Assembly: GCA_963920575.1 (NCBI GenBank)
Contig: OY986965.1
Span: forward strand, 406,866 to 470,865
From: Narthecium ossifragum
Taxonomy: Eukaryota > Streptophyta > Magnoliopsida > Dioscoreales > Nartheciaceae
DNA: 64,000 bases
Reading direction: 5' to 3'
The position numbers were made by a program, and so were the translations under genes. Positions 44,041 to 56,040 of the stretch are shown in pieces. Position 1 is the stretch's first letter, and the number at the start of each line of letters is the position of its first letter. The notes under the pieces were generated by a model. That model had not been told where the DNA came from, ran no database searches, and saw only the letters and a program-made list of their open reading frames with translations.

Positions 44041-47000
44041 TTTTTTTTGATGAGATGAGCCCACAGGCTAAAATTTACATTCAAACATGACAACAAAACT
44101 AGTTACCGAACAGCTGAGTCCCTGACTCGCGAGACCAGTTATACATCAACCTGGATCTGCGACACGCTCGAGCAACACTATCGGCTCTCGCGTTACACTC
44201 TCTAGAAATATATAAAAAGAAAACAGAATAAAAAAGGAGTGCATGCAACCAAATCTCCTTAGCAATGTGCTCCAAGTCTGGAGGCCATACCCTTAGACCA
44301 TTAAGGATATGAACTGCGGCGAGTGAATTCGTCTCAACTATGATATTCTTGAGCCCATGTAATTTAGCATTTCTCATCCCCTCCAAAATCGCTTTCATCT
44401 CACCTTCTAGGACTGAAACAATAACCAGCGGCCTACCCCAAGCCCAAACCTCTCTCCGATCTGTGAATAAAATGACAGAGCCGATTGCAGCAGATCCAGA
44501 CAATGGGTCATAAGAAACATCAGTTTGGATCACATGAGATCCCAGCGAAAAAGAGGCACCAAGGGACGAACTAGGCGAGGTAACATGGCTTGGCCTCTTA
44601 GCGTGCTCTAACTGCTCTTTTACCATTCTTCTTATCTTGCAGGCAACAACCTCAACAGAATCTCCACTGGCACTGAAGACTATCTCGTTGCGATCTTTCC
44701 AAATCATCCACATACCGCATCCCAAGTATGCTTTCATCGTCTTCGAACCATTTCCTAGCAATGTGTCTAAGACTGCATTAAGGTTCCAAGATGGGAGATG
44801 AAGACCCTCTTTCTCGGCAATTAAGGAAAACACTTCAAAGATGAACTGGCATCCAAAGGCCGCATGAGCAACTGTCTCAGCCTCTCTGTTGCATCTTGGA
44901 CAAGTTCTCACTGAGGTCAAATGCAGCCTCCATAGCCTATCTCTCACCGGTAACTTCTCATGCATGACTCGCCAAAGGAAATGGCGAACTCTTGGCCCTC
45001 CTGGAGACCTCCATACGTTGTTCCAAGCTTCCTCATTGCCATACTTGGATTGCTGGATTGCTTCCTGTGTATGTGCTAAATAAGCTGATTGTGAAGTTAC
45101 CAACCCAGAGCCACTGAGAGGCCAGCGGCTGCTATCATCCTCGCTACACACTATCCGTTCAATTGCTTCTGACAATGAAGGGTGAAAGGACCTTTGTAAA
45201 GCATTGTCATCCCAAACTCCATTAGCTGCAAGATCTCCAACCTGAATGCTCTCCAATCCAATGTAGACATTAAACATAGTGGGCCATCTAGATAAAGGCA
45301 GATCTGAAATCCATGCATCATTCACAACATTGAGATGGCTTCCAAGGCCTGGATTCCAAACTAATCTTTTTCTGATAGAGTTCGCGGCATAACATATATG
45401 CTTCCAATGGGTTGAAACCAAACCTGAGTCATGAGGGGAAGGAAGGGGTCCTTGCCATTGATATTTGGCTTTGGCAAGTGCTTTCCAAACATTGATTCCC
45501 GGCTCGAGGAAGGATGCCGCTCGTTTTGCTTTAAGGGCCACCTGCCATGAGTTGAGATCTCTAATGCCTAGCCCACCAATTTCTTTAGGAGAGCAGACAT
45601 CCTTCCAAGCTATGTTGGCGATGCCTGACCTGCGTCCCCTCCACAAGAAGTCGCGGTAAACACGATCAAGCTTGTTAATAACTCCCAAAGGAATGTGGGA
45701 TGTATGCATGACGAAGGTAGGGATGGCTTGGAGGACAGATTTGATGAGTACTAGCCTTCCAGGATCCGAGATGTGCCTACCCTGCCAGGAGAGAACTTTA
45801 GCCACCATCTTGTCAATCATTTCTGAACAATCCGCCGCCGTCACTCTCCCGGAGCAGAGGGGAGCTCCAAGATAAGTCCAACTGCCCTCTGCCTCAGCAA
45901 GACCAAGAATATGACAAATGGTGTGCTTCCTCTCAGCCGGGACAGTTGGGGAGAAGCGAACGCTGGATTTGCTAACATTCATTTCAAGGCTCGAAAGAAG
46001 TTTGAACCTTAACAGAGACTCCTTCAATCTTCTTGCCTCCAAGCAGGTAGCATTAGAAAAGAGCAAGCAATCGTCAGCATAAAGCAAATGAGATAGAGAG
46101 AAGTCAGAGCTTTTGAACCTTAGTCCCTTGAGCCCCGTTGATGGATTCTTCAGAATTCTTGAAAGAACCTCCTGAACTGTTAAAAAAAGATATGAGGACA
46201 AGGGGTCTCCCTGCCTCAAGCCACACTGAGAGCTGAACCTGCCGTGAAGCTTGCCATTGACTATGATGGAGAATTTTGGTCTGACTACACAAGCTATCAC
46301 CCAGGCAATCCATTTGGATGGAAAGCCCATTGCTTCCAACACCCTTTGCAAGAAACCCCACTGTACTCGATCGTAGGCTGCACGAAGATCAACTTTCAAA
46401 ATCATCATGCTATTAGACTTCGGAGCAATTTTAACTGAGTGATAGACCTCTTTTGCTGCATCTATATTATCATGAATGCAACGGCCAGTGAGGAAGGCTG
46501 ATTGTTCTAATCCAATGAGGCTATCAAGGACAAGCTTCATTCTTCTTGCTAGGACAGTTGTAATGACCTTATAGCCTACATTGCATAGGCTAATAGGTCT
46601 GAATTCCTTAACAACCTTAGGGAACTTGCACTTGGGTACAAGAGAGATAAATGTTTCATTCCAATTCTGGGGAAGGCGAGCTGTTCGGAAGAAACTCTGG
46701 ACAATCTCAACAAAATCATGGCCAACGATATCCCAGTTGTTAAGATAGAATTCAACGGGTATGCCGTCGGGCCCCGGACATTTATTCTTCCCCATGCTAC
46801 GTAGGGCATCAAGGATTTCAGCTTCAGCAACTTCACTTTCAAGCAGGCTATGCAGGCTCTCATCTACTGTAGGAAGTTCTGGTAGGTCAAGAAGGAAACA
46901 TCCTCGATCAGCAAACCAAAGGGTAGAGTAGTATGAAACAAATATCTTCCCGATGCTCCTGTGATTCCTGACCATCTGCCCATCTTCACCCATGACCTCA

Positions 47001-47836
47001 ACAACTTTTGATTTGTGTCTTCTACTAGAAACTAAACTGTGGAAGTAGGAAGAATTCCGATCCCCTGCTTGCAGCCATACATGCCTAACCCTTTGCGCAG
47101 CTCTAGCTTCTTGTCTCGATAGCATCGATTCCCTCTGCCTCTCTAACACTTTTAATTGCAACTCTTCCTGAGTCGATAGAGATCCTTCCTCTTCTAATTT
47201 GTATAACCTGCTCATGCAATCTTCTATCCTCTGGCCAATACCAAAAACATCTTCTGCTCCGGATCTCTTATCCCAGATCTTCACTACAGCCTTGATAGCC
47301 TTAAGCTTGGATGTAAATCTATAATGCTTTGAGCCTCGATAAGGAGAATTCCATATTTGAGAGAGTGCTTCTCTAAAGCCTTCCAACCGCATCCAAGAGT
47401 GCTCCAAACGAAATATCCCAGGTCCTATACTTCTCTCTTTTGGTTCAATAGTAATGAGAAGTGGAGCATGATCAGATCCTACTCTGGGTAGGTGATTGAC
47501 TGTCGTAGTAGGGAAGCTACTAGTCCAATGCATATTGCCAATAGCACGATCCAGCTTTTCTAGAATTTTTGAGCAGCCCCTCTGGTTATTGGACCAGGTG
47601 AATTTGCTCCCATAGAAACCAAGGTCCTGCATGCCATTTTGATTTATGAAGTTCAAAAAGTCACGTTCCCCTTGATCAAATATGAAAGGCGCACCTCCTG
47701 CTTTTTCCTCTGTGGAGAGAATTATATTAAAATCCCATGCTACTAGGTGAGGCAGGTCCAAAGTGTTGAATCTTGTAATGTAGTCTCAGAGTTCCTTTCT
47801 GTCTCTGTCATTTCTTGCACCATAAACAGCTGACAA
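44041..47836 (-). mobile_element. 5'-truncated L1-type LINE, 3.8 kb, with 18-bp target duplication
   Basis: The element reads on the minus strand and ends in a poly(A) tail (T run at 44041-44048 on the plus strand). Flanks are GATATCCGCTGCACAATT at 44024-44041 and GATATCCGCCGCACAATT at 47837-47854, an 18-bp duplication with one mismatch; the final T overlaps the tail. The insertion therefore lost its 5' part, including ORF1 and the start of the endonuclease. Confidence 0.85.
44099..47836 (-). pseudogene. LINE ORF2: endonuclease (partial), reverse transcriptase, zinc-binding region, RNase H
   Basis: From the truncation point the frame reads SAVYGARNDRDRKEL, then one TGA (47788-47786) where the family has Trp, then about 1220 open residues. 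The endonuclease C-terminal half is present (DFN, then VGSDHAPLL, with the catalytic Asp-His). The RT domain follows: FRPISLCNVGYKVI, LKVDLRAAYDRVQW, CGLRQGDPLSSYLF and the active site YADD. A zf-RVT segment (VRHFLWRVMHEKLP, then C..C) precedes an RNase H domain (IQTDVSYDP, VETNSLAAVH, ARADSVAR). An uninterrupted frame of this size suggests a fairly young insertion, although one stop and the missing N-terminus make it inactive. Confidence 0.88.
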
Positions 47837-47854
47837 GATATCCGCCGCACAATT

Positions 47855-48780
47855 GCTAAACCGAGAATACGAAAAAAGAGGACAGACTAAAAAGCTAACG
47901 TACACTTCTGTCAATCAATTTTCATCGAAGTCTAGTCTTTGGAATGGACATAATATATACTTGAATATTTTGTAAAGTCAGATGACATCCTTCCATTATT
48001 GATTGATTACAAAAGTGACAGGAAGCACAATGACGCATTCTATATGTAAAAATACAAAAAAAAAATCACCATTTCTTATCCGTCAACACAAACTCATATA
48101 GAAGTTTTTTTGGATTGGATGGTTGAATTATTTAATAGGATATTCGAGCAAACTTAGCATATACCTAGCCTCACATCTTCATATCTATCTATTAGCTCAA
48201 GTTTTTAAATTTATTTGTGAATCAAGTAATTAACAGTATGAAATTTCTGGAAGACCACTTCTAATAAGTTGTTTGTTTTTGTTTATGACTATATAGGTTT
48301 TTGGTAATGGCCCCCGTGATATAGGAATTATATATACGAGACTAATTAAAGCATCTGCTGACAGTTCTCCTAACGTGTCTTAGTGCTAATAACCACATAT
48401 ATACGGTGAAGGCTAGAGCTGGGTAGCCCAAGAGAACTTTCCCAAAGGGAGTTTAAGCCCAAGCCCAAGCCCAAGCCCAGCCCATGTGAGAGGAGAAAGA
48501 GCTCGGATTGCGTGTTACGTACGGTATTAGACTATACAAACGTAAATCTACTAGATCTCAAGGGGTATCCGTATCAGCCATATAGCCACCAAACATCGAT
48601 CAAGCCATTTAGGCTTAATTATTTAGATTCACAACGTACGTTATTACATTTAATTAATCCAGAGGCCAGACAGGCGTAGCAATTACAGTGGCTGGCTAGC
48701 TATATATATATATCTATGGTGATTGGTGGGAATTAATTAAACATGCAATTTAATAACAAGGGTACGTGAAATCCATGATG
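47855..48780. other. Intergenic; short AAGCCC repeat
   Basis: AT-rich sequence without a supported gene. It includes (AAGCCC)4 at 48455-48480 and a short TA run near 48702-48713. The last part is probably the 3' UTR side of the BAHD gene. Confidence 0.5.
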
Positions 48781-48806
48781 AATACAAGCAGAAAAACTTG
48801 GTTAAT

Positions 48807-50351
48807 TTATGCCAACCCGGACATGATGATTTGTTCGCGAAATGCCTTCAAGTGTTGTTCCTCGACGCAATGGGTCTCCAGCCGGCCGGTCATCTTCTTC
48901 ACCGGCGGCAGCCCGAGCACGCACATAGGCATGAACTCAGCCTGCGAGAATGGCACGATACGAATCGGTCTTCCCCACCCGTAGTCGATGTCGTTGAACC
49001 CCAGATGGGTCCAGTCCGATGCAAACAACGTCTCGTAGTTGAATTCAAACTCGAACGGATCGACGTCGAGGTTTCCTCCGGCCCAGTTGGCGAACCTCGC
49101 CGGCAGCTCAGCCTTGGCGCCTCTGATCAGCTTCACCAACTCGAAGATGGACGAGTCGGCGATGGTCTTGCTCGCCGCCGTCACCTTCAACGGATAGAAG
49201 CAGTTCCCGTAGAACCCTCCCTCGGCGGGCAACGTTTGGTTCAAGAGTTGTCGAGCGTTTGCCATGAAGCAGAGATGGACGTCGACGTCGGGTGCGAAGC
49301 CGATGGCCAGAGTCCGGCATCGCCAGACGGTGGCGAGGGAGACGTCGAAGGCGGAGCAACGCTTGCCAGTGTCCTCGAAGAATTGGGCCTTAAGCTTGTT
49401 GATCAGGCCCAGTGGGACGTCCACGCTCAGGTCCTGCAGGTGCATGGTGGGAAAACCCGGTGGCCCGAGTGGGAGTGGTTTGGCCGGGTTGGGCAGCGAC
49501 TCCCTGCACCAGACCGGCTCGACGGTGGGTCGGTCCATTCCTCTGGCTAGCTCGGCGACAGCGTTCACGAACTGGGCGGCGCCGAGGCCGTCTGCCGCTG
49601 TGTGGACGAACCGGAGACCAACGACGAACCCTCCGCATGTGAATTCCGTCACCTGAGCATATACAGTACGTCAACATCCAGTCTATGGATAAGATAGGCA
49701 TGCAATATTAATATATAATCTAATTAGGAGGCCAACCAAATTACGTCAACAAGCTTCAAGCATTCAATAATGGAAAACCTAATACGTACGCAGGACTAAT
49801 TAATAGTGGTCAGGATGAGTACCATTTCGGTGCAAATTGGATTTGGTTGATAAAAATAAAAGTCGGTCAGATTCCACGTACTTCTAGGGTTGCGTTACCA
49901 AACATATATCGGATTGCATGGCGTTATGGTACGTCCATACCTGCATCATAAAAATGAAATCCATGGGGTTCCTCTCCGGCAAAGACTCCGGCAGCAGCTC
50001 GTCGGTCGACATCTTGGCTGGCGGCTCCAAATAGTTGACATCCTCCAAGCTACAATCCGCCTTCGCCTCGACGAACCAGATGCCCTCGCCGGTGCACTCC
50101 AGGCGAACATCGTCGGCCCCTGGCGCGCCCACGAGCCGCCCAGCCAGAGGGTAATACCGCACGAGGGCTTTGGCGAGCGCCGTGCGGATGACCCCGGCGG
50201 GGTCGACGCCGTGCTTGAACACATGGAGTGAGCGAACCAGGCACCGCAGTCCGGCGACGCGATCGATGGCCGAGAGAGGGAGCGCGTCGGACGGCGTCGA
50301 CTCGCATGAGGCGAGCAGGCCTTGAGACAACTTGGTCACCGTGCACGTCAT
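48807..50351 (-). CDS. BAHD-family acyltransferase (2 exons, complete)
   Basis: BAHD enzymes transfer acyl groups from CoA thioesters to alcohols or amines of plant metabolites in the cytosol. Exons are 50351-49941 and 49652-48807, joined at a phase-0 GT-AG intron, giving 418 residues. Family marks: ALVRYYPLAGRL in the N-terminal half, the catalytic HTAAD (HXXXD; His about residue 154) just after the splice junction, and the structural DYGWG (DFGWG) at about 360-364. The intron position just before the HXXXD motif is common in this family. Coding DNA is strongly GC-rich. It most resembles the benzoyl/hydroxycinnamoyl-type clade, but substrate cannot be told from sequence. Confidence 0.88.
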
Positions 50352-50465
50352 TGGTGTGTTAAGTCTAGCTAGCTATAGCCTATAGGATCGATGCAGCAGC
50401 TACTTTGTGCTTAAATCTAGCTCTAGCAGGTGCTGTGAGGCCATATGAGTAGGGAAATGGAGTCG

Positions 50466-50473
50466 TATATATA
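50466..50473 (-). promoter_or_regulatory. TATA box of the BAHD gene
   Basis: TATATATA lies about 115-120 bp upstream of the BAHD start codon. The ~20-base spacing from adjacent transcript-like sequence cannot be tested here. Confidence 0.5.
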
Positions 50474-50942
50474 GGAGATGGGGAAAGATTTGTGTACATG
50501 TCACGTGCATATATATAATCTATGTGGTTATTTTTCCTCCTAATAATATCACTATAGTGTTAGATATTAGTCATGTAGAGATGGACATGTGCCCCCATTC
50601 AATGTCCGAAAGATGATAAAGTATGTTAGGCACGAACGTAGTAGCGTATCAAACCTTCACGTTCTAGTGGGAAAATAGGACGCAAAAGCACTGCATGGAA
50701 CACGCCTTCTTGTGGGACATCTCCTTGGAACAAGTGACAACCCTTTTTTTTTTTTTTTTGGAAGAAATTGCAAACGAAATGTACGTCCTAAACTCATGTC
50801 ATGTGAATTTTTTCCCCTTATAAAATCCGGCGAGAGAGGAGAGGAGATTCTGTTCGGCGGGAGATGGCGTCGCTAGGGCTCTTAAAGACGATATCGAATC
50901 CACACCGTTCTTTTTAAGTGGATTTTGGCCTCCAATGTATGT

Positions 50943-51060
50943 TCAAGCAACTCAGTGATTAAAGCTCTTGGCATCGATCGATCGAACGTGGAGTTTACAT
51001 GTTCACATGTTCGAATCCCGAGGACCCCGATCGACCGCGGCGGTTCATTGAAGCTACAAA
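50943..51060 (+). mobile_element. tRNA-derived SINE-like fragment
   Basis: An A-box-like CTCAGTGATTAAAGCTCTTGG at 50951-50971 is followed by a perfect B box GTTCGAATCCC at 51009-51019. The spacing is longer than in tRNA genes and no acceptor stem closes, so it fits a SINE head better than a tRNA. The 3' end is not defined. Confidence 0.35.
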
Positions 51061-51345
51061 TTACGTACGTCGGCTTTCTATGGAGTTGATCTTCCGGATT
51101 CCAGGTTGGACGTCACGTGTTGTGGTGGGTGTATATATGGACAACTAATAAGTTCCAGTAATATGTTTGAACGTATCTTTAAGTTGTCTTCATAAGTGGC
51201 ATGCATTAATTAATTATTTTTATGCTCGCTCAATTAGTTTCCTTGTATCTAGAGTGGGTTAGAAAATAGGAATTGCACTCGTGTTGGTGCGAGATTACTA
51301 TCCCTAATTGGCTGGACATGTTAACTTTGAAAAATAATTTATGTA

Positions 51346-51575
51346 CATGTCATATATTGATAGTAAGGTATCGATTGGTTGATCTAATCCGTCGTATCTC
51401 ATTACCGATGAACTAGAAAAAAGATTCGATACCTCATTATCGATATCTGATATGTGTATAACATATGTCATATATCGATAATAAGGTACCGATTGGTTGA
51501 TCTAATTTATCGGTACCTCACTATTAATGGATTAAATAGTTGAATCGGTACCTCACTATCGATTCAAACCGATGT
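51346..51575. repeat. Direct and inverted repeats around GGTACCGAT
   Basis: Two direct copies of about 44 bp (51346-51389 and 51464-51507) share GTCATATAT, GATARTAAGGTAYCGATTGG and TTGATCTAAT. Between and after them lie inverted copies reading TCGGTACCTCACTAT (about 51511 and 51545) and diverged forms near 51394 and 51427. The region can fold into several hairpins. Confidence 0.7.
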
Positions 51576-51903
51576 ATAGTGTATATCCCATTTAGGCATA
51601 TACATAAATAAGTGTCAGTCAACTTTGATATGCATCATTTGATGAAAGTACGTAAAAGTAGGAAGATTTTCACACGTTCAGTGATATTTGTATTTGAGTG
51701 ATAGTTATTCTCACAAGTTATCGATAGTATGCTAATCTTTTAAAGGTGTGTGCGTGCATGTGACGTAACTAGCTTGTTTGCTTTGTTGGGTCATGATATA
51801 ATTCCAAATAATTGGCATATATGCGACAATAGATGATGTTGAAATGAAAAAAATGCAGCGCGTATGTCACATTTGACATTCCTATGATCCTATCCGTTAG
51901 GGC

Positions 51904-51928
51904 TATATATATATATATATATATATTC
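51904..51928. repeat. (TA)n microsatellite
   Basis: Pure alternating T and A over 25 bases. Confidence 0.95.
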
Positions 51929-52577
51929 CTATCCTTTTTATGAGACCACATCTGTTCAAAGTATCCACTATTCTTCATGAAGTACAGTCAAATATTCTTA
52001 AACAATGTTGTTGTTGTCCGGTTTTAGAAAGTGACGAATTCCAAACCCCAGAGATAAGCTAAAGAAGAGAACCACGGATATATATATAATCACCGACGGA
52101 CATGAAACCATGCCAGCCTCGTCGTTGTAACTTGCTTAGTCATACATGGACGACGGTGACAAATTAAAATAATATTCAAACTATCAAATATAGGCATATA
52201 AATATAGAGCAGTGATATTTAATTAACTTGCTTAGTCACGTGTTTTTTTAATGATTGGTGACATATGATAAATATAAATGCAAGAATATATCTATTTATA
52301 TATAATAATTTTAATAAAAGTACGAGACACATCACGTGATCTACACGCGCCACGTTCCAGAAATCATTTTTCATAAATAAATGCTCATAAAGGGTGGGTG
52401 AATAGTCGCCGCATCGATCATCGCACCATGCATGCCAATGACGGTGGTTGTTACAAGTTCCAAGACCATGACAAGAAGAGTACAGCGTTAGGCAAGTAAC
52501 CGAGTTCGACGCCAGCAAGGATTAATGGATTTTGGATGATCACGAAGGTTCCCAGCAAGTTACTTCTGCTGGCTTTT

Positions 52578-52581
<4 letters not shown>

Positions 52582-52619
<38 letters not shown>
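52582..52619. repeat. (AT)n microsatellite
   Basis: Pure alternating A and T over 38 bases. Confidence 0.95.
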
Positions 52620-52622
<3 letters not shown>

Positions 52623-53130
52623 TTAGTCAACTTAATTGGAGTTTTTTATGTCCTGTCTCATGGCTAACGCGAGAACCCTTTCTTTGACACTTTGGGCGCA
52701 GATTGACTTATTGTATGCACCATGCAGTATGCACGGAGACACGGAGTCAACTTTAGAACGTTGATTTACAAAGTTGGTATAGACCCCAATGCATGCATGT
52801 ATGATATGATCTTGGATATACGTACATGTTTGTGTATCAACAATCTCATTTCCATGAACTTGCTTATATTTCTATTAATTTGGTCTCATTGGTAGCAATC
52901 AAAGGACCCGGATCCATGCAAGCTGTCGTTTCTTTTCGATTCTCTAGAATTAATGGATAAGAACGAAATCCAGCGATGTTCTCGACTGCGAGTTGTGCTT
53001 TGTCTATACATGTAATATATTAGTCTGATTGTAGAGGGAGGGGGGGCACTTTGTAGTATGCACATCAAATGTCGTTTGAAATCAACTTATGATATTATTA
53101 ATCAGAACTTTTATGGCATTTGTGGTTTGT

Positions 53131-54230
53131 CAAGATAGTAGCTTTCATTGCTATTACATTTGGTGGAATGAAGCAAGGTAGCCTAAGCTGACTCCCAAGA
53201 TAGTAGCTTTTATTGAATTTAAGGTGTAAGGCCTCGGCCCTCCACTGGGCCCCGGCCCGTGGGCTCCCAGTCCGATCAGGATCCCATCCGACACAATATT
53301 GTCCGCTTTTGGCTCCGAGTAGGTCACCCATCGTGGCGGATCACTGCCATCACGGTTTTAAAACGCATTGTGTCTATTAAGGGCTTACTATATACTTATA
53401 TCGAACCCCGGACCATACCCAGGCATTGTGGGATTGCTTACCCGACTACCCGACTCAGTCTCGCCCTCCAGGCGCAGGCATCTTGTCCCACAGTAGACTC
53501 AGCGGGCCTCACAATCCACCCCTTGGAGGCCCAGCGTCCTCGCTGGCACAATTTCCGGCTGGGAACCGGCTCTGATACCATACTGTAATGTCACGCCCCG
53601 CCCCAAAACCCGCCGAAAACCCAACAAAAAGACACGGAATCAAAGGAGGGAGAAGATGGAAGCTCACCTTCGACGAGAACGGGAAGAAATCCGACGGAGA
53701 GCCGCCCCGAAGATTCACTCCCCGGCGAGCTCCATCGTTTCCGCAGCTCGATCTCACCCTCTCTGCTCCTCTTCCTCCCTCTCCAGCTCGCTCTCTCACG
53801 ATCTCTCTCCCTCGCTGCCGATCTCGCCTTCTTTAGCTCCGGCGCCGGCGATCTCCGTCTCCTTCTCCAGACCTCTCTCTCGATCTCTCTCTATCTCTCT
53901 CTCTCGATCTCACTCCCTCTCTCTCTCGGGTTGGCAGACAAAGAAAAAAAGAAGGAGAAGCATGGATTTCTCTAGAAAGGGGGTATTTTGCAGAAAACAC
54001 CCCGCGAAAACAAGAAATTACGCGAAAAGTCCTCCGATTTACATGAAAGCCCGGAAATTTACACTTAGGCCCTTACATAAGGAGTGCCCGAGACGACTAT
54101 TGGAGGGAGTAAGATTTGAAACCAAGACATCTGCTCTGATACCATGTGAAACACTCTAACCACAATAACTCTCATTAGTATTACATTTTGTTGTGGAATG
54201 AAGTAAGGCAGCTCACTTCAAATTCTGATC
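53131..54230 (-). mobile_element. Nested TRIM-like LTR repeat fragments
   Basis: Two initiator-Met-tRNA-type primer sites lie on the minus strand: TGGTATCAGAGCC (53568-53580) and TGGTATCAGAGCAG (54131-54144). The segment 53220-53580 matches a widespread plant TRIM-type sequence (ACAATATTGTCCGCTTT, CACGGTTTTAAAACGC, CCAGCGTCCTCGCTGGCAC). Outside it, related stretches TATTACATTT...GTGGAATGAAGYAAGGYAGC occur at about 53151 and 54180, like LTRs of an outer element. The interior at 53740-53940 is CT-rich. I read this as one small LTR element inside another. No intact coding. Confidence 0.5.
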
Positions 54231-54382
54231 CGCTTTGTACTTGTACTCACCTAAATTATTCCATTGTAGCTAACTACAATTACTATTAAATATTGCATGC
54301 ATGCTTCCTCGGACAATGGTTCTCGAATGCTCTTCATTTAAATCACACACTTCGGTTGGATTACTAAGGAGCACATGACTAC

Positions 54383-54540
54383 ACGATGGCATAGTCTAGT
54401 GGTTAAGACTCTTGGTATTAATTCTATACGTGAGATCCTGGGTTTGAGTTCTCTCTCTATTTATTATATGTGAACTAGATGGGTCATGTGCCATCTGACA
54501 CGAGTAACCACTCACCAACACTACCCACTAACCACCTACC
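54383..54540 (+). mobile_element. tRNA-derived SINE-like fragment
   Basis: GATGGCATAGTCTAGTGGTT contains an A-box-like TAGTCTAGTGG (54392-54402), and GGTTTGAGTTC at 54441-54451 resembles a B box. Spacing of about 40 bp is tRNA-like, but the arms do not form a cloverleaf, so I call it a SINE head. The 3' limit is a guess. Confidence 0.4.
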
Positions 54541-54991
54541 CCTCAATGTCCTGTCTCTCATCCCCTCTCTATAACTCAGCTAGCGTGTGTCCTCTTCTCT
54601 CATCCTCTTTGTGTGACTCCGCTGTCACGTGTGAGAAAATAAATAAGTTAAATTGTGATTCATAAAAGCTGATATTATTTTATAGATTTGTGAGTCATGG
54701 ACTGTCGGTTACTTTGCCAGTTGTCTATAAATCAAATGTGTACACACGTGGTAGTTGGAACATGACGTGTGAACGAGATGGTCTCTAGGTCCTAACACTG
54801 TTGTATATCAATTGGTGGGTGAAACTTTTTTTTTTTTTTTTCGTTTCTTTTTGGAACTGATTCCCCTTTTAGTAAAAATGTAACTATGCGAAAAAAGGAA
54901 AAAAAAAGTAAAAGAAGAAAAATCGGTGGCCAGTTTAATTTGCGCTGTTTGATAGGAGGCCCAATTATATATAGGCCTAAGTTGGCCTTTT

Positions 54992-55424
54992 ATGGCCATT
55001 AGATTCGCATGCTACGAGGTAGATCCAGATGCAGTGTTATGGCTCATGGGCTCCCGAATACAAAGTTTGCTAATGAGACGGGCTAAATCACGACTTTATT
55101 ATATGACTGATTTAGCCCGGCTCCTTGATATTCGCATGCTACGATCCAAAGGTTTGGCCCATGCATCGCAGCTTCTGTGTTGCTCGTGGAAATGACGCTG
55201 ATTAAAGAAACGCTTGGCTATTCTCACACGGCTGTTGATATCTTTGACAGCTGGGAGGAGAGATTTGGCCATCTGATTTGGATCGGTGGCCTTAAACAAG
55301 CGTACTTCTTAACCATGACGATGGAATACGTCATGTTCGTATATTTTTCTAGGAGCCTGGGCCTCAATTATAGAGCAGATGGGCTGGCCAACTTATGTAG
55401 GCAAACCCAAGCTATTTTTTGAAT
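54992..55424 (+). pseudogene. Decayed LINE RNase H-like fragment
   Basis: Two overlapping frames (54992-55195 and 55177-55422) are separated by a frameshift. The second ends VYFSRSLGLNYRADGLANLC, like the C-terminal end of plant LINE RNase H domains (R..N.RAD.LA). The upstream part is too decayed to place catalytic residues. A T-rich tract at 54827-54842 and an A-rich stretch at about 54893-54920 precede it. Confidence 0.35.
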
Positions 55425-56040
55425 GGGCTCTTTGTTTATAGAGCTGATGGGCTGTTTTTGAATGGACTCCGGGAGGAGGTCCACTGAGATTTTGAGATCC
55501 TGATCCGGCCCATTGCAAAATGGATTAAATCATTGTTTTCTTCATCTTTAATTAAAAGGTACAATATTTAGCATATTTTAGTGTGGCGCTCAATTGCTAA
55601 ATTAATTAAAGTAGGTATTCTTTAATTAGTAGCTCTTCTCGAGGGTGGTGGGATCCCTCAAGCTGACAGCCTGCCAACCCCCTCCTTTAATACCTATCAT
55701 ATTAACAATCCACCCGACAAGGCAAAGTTACTTACATACATCACTCATTTCTTTCGAACCCAATCCAATCTGGCTCGACCCAAGTCGTCGTGGTGCCTTT
55801 TAACAAATCCAACAGGTTTCCCGGTGAACCCGGAGACCCGTGTATTGTTCATTTGGGGTTGGGATTTGGATCAATCCAAATCCCAACCAACGTGACGCCA
55901 CCCCGGACCATCCTACGGCCTGAAACTATGACCTCCCATATCTAAACCCAACAACGAGCTCCTTTCCTCTTCTCTCGTCTCTATATATATATCCTCTTCT
56001 CTTCTTCTCTTCTGATACCTTCTTAATTAGGTCAGCCTCC
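55425..56040 (+). promoter_or_regulatory. Promoter region of the secreted-protein gene
   Basis: No coding region. TATATATATAT at 55982-55992 lies 50-60 bp before the ATG and is followed by a CT-rich leader (CCTCTTCTCTTCTTCTCTTC), a usual plant arrangement. Confidence 0.5.

Larger units (their letters stand above)
50474..53130. other. Intergenic AT-rich region with small repeats
   Basis: No gene is supported. It holds a SINE-like piece, a cluster of inverted GGTACCTCA repeats and two TA microsatellites, each listed separately. The remainder shows nothing I can name. Confidence 0.5.

Noticed and set aside
48798..49656. Long plus-strand open frames opposite the BAHD gene
   Set aside because: They are shadows caused by the high GC content of the BAHD exon; the minus strand holds the HXXXD and DFGWG-type motifs.
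50943..51030. Possible tRNA gene
   Set aside because: A B box is present, but the A-to-B spacing is too long and no acceptor stem pairs, so a SINE head is the better reading.
53310..53335. 5S rRNA-like sequence (AGGTCACCCATC)
   Set aside because: Only about a dozen bases match the 5S internal region; the rest of the 5S sequence is missing, so it is not a 5S gene or a Cassandra element.
53656..54159. A 167-codon plus-strand open frame
   Set aside because: It is a CT-rich low-complexity frame inside the TRIM-like repeat, with no family features.
54383..54455. Possible tRNA gene
   Set aside because: A and B boxes are imperfect and the arms do not form a cloverleaf.
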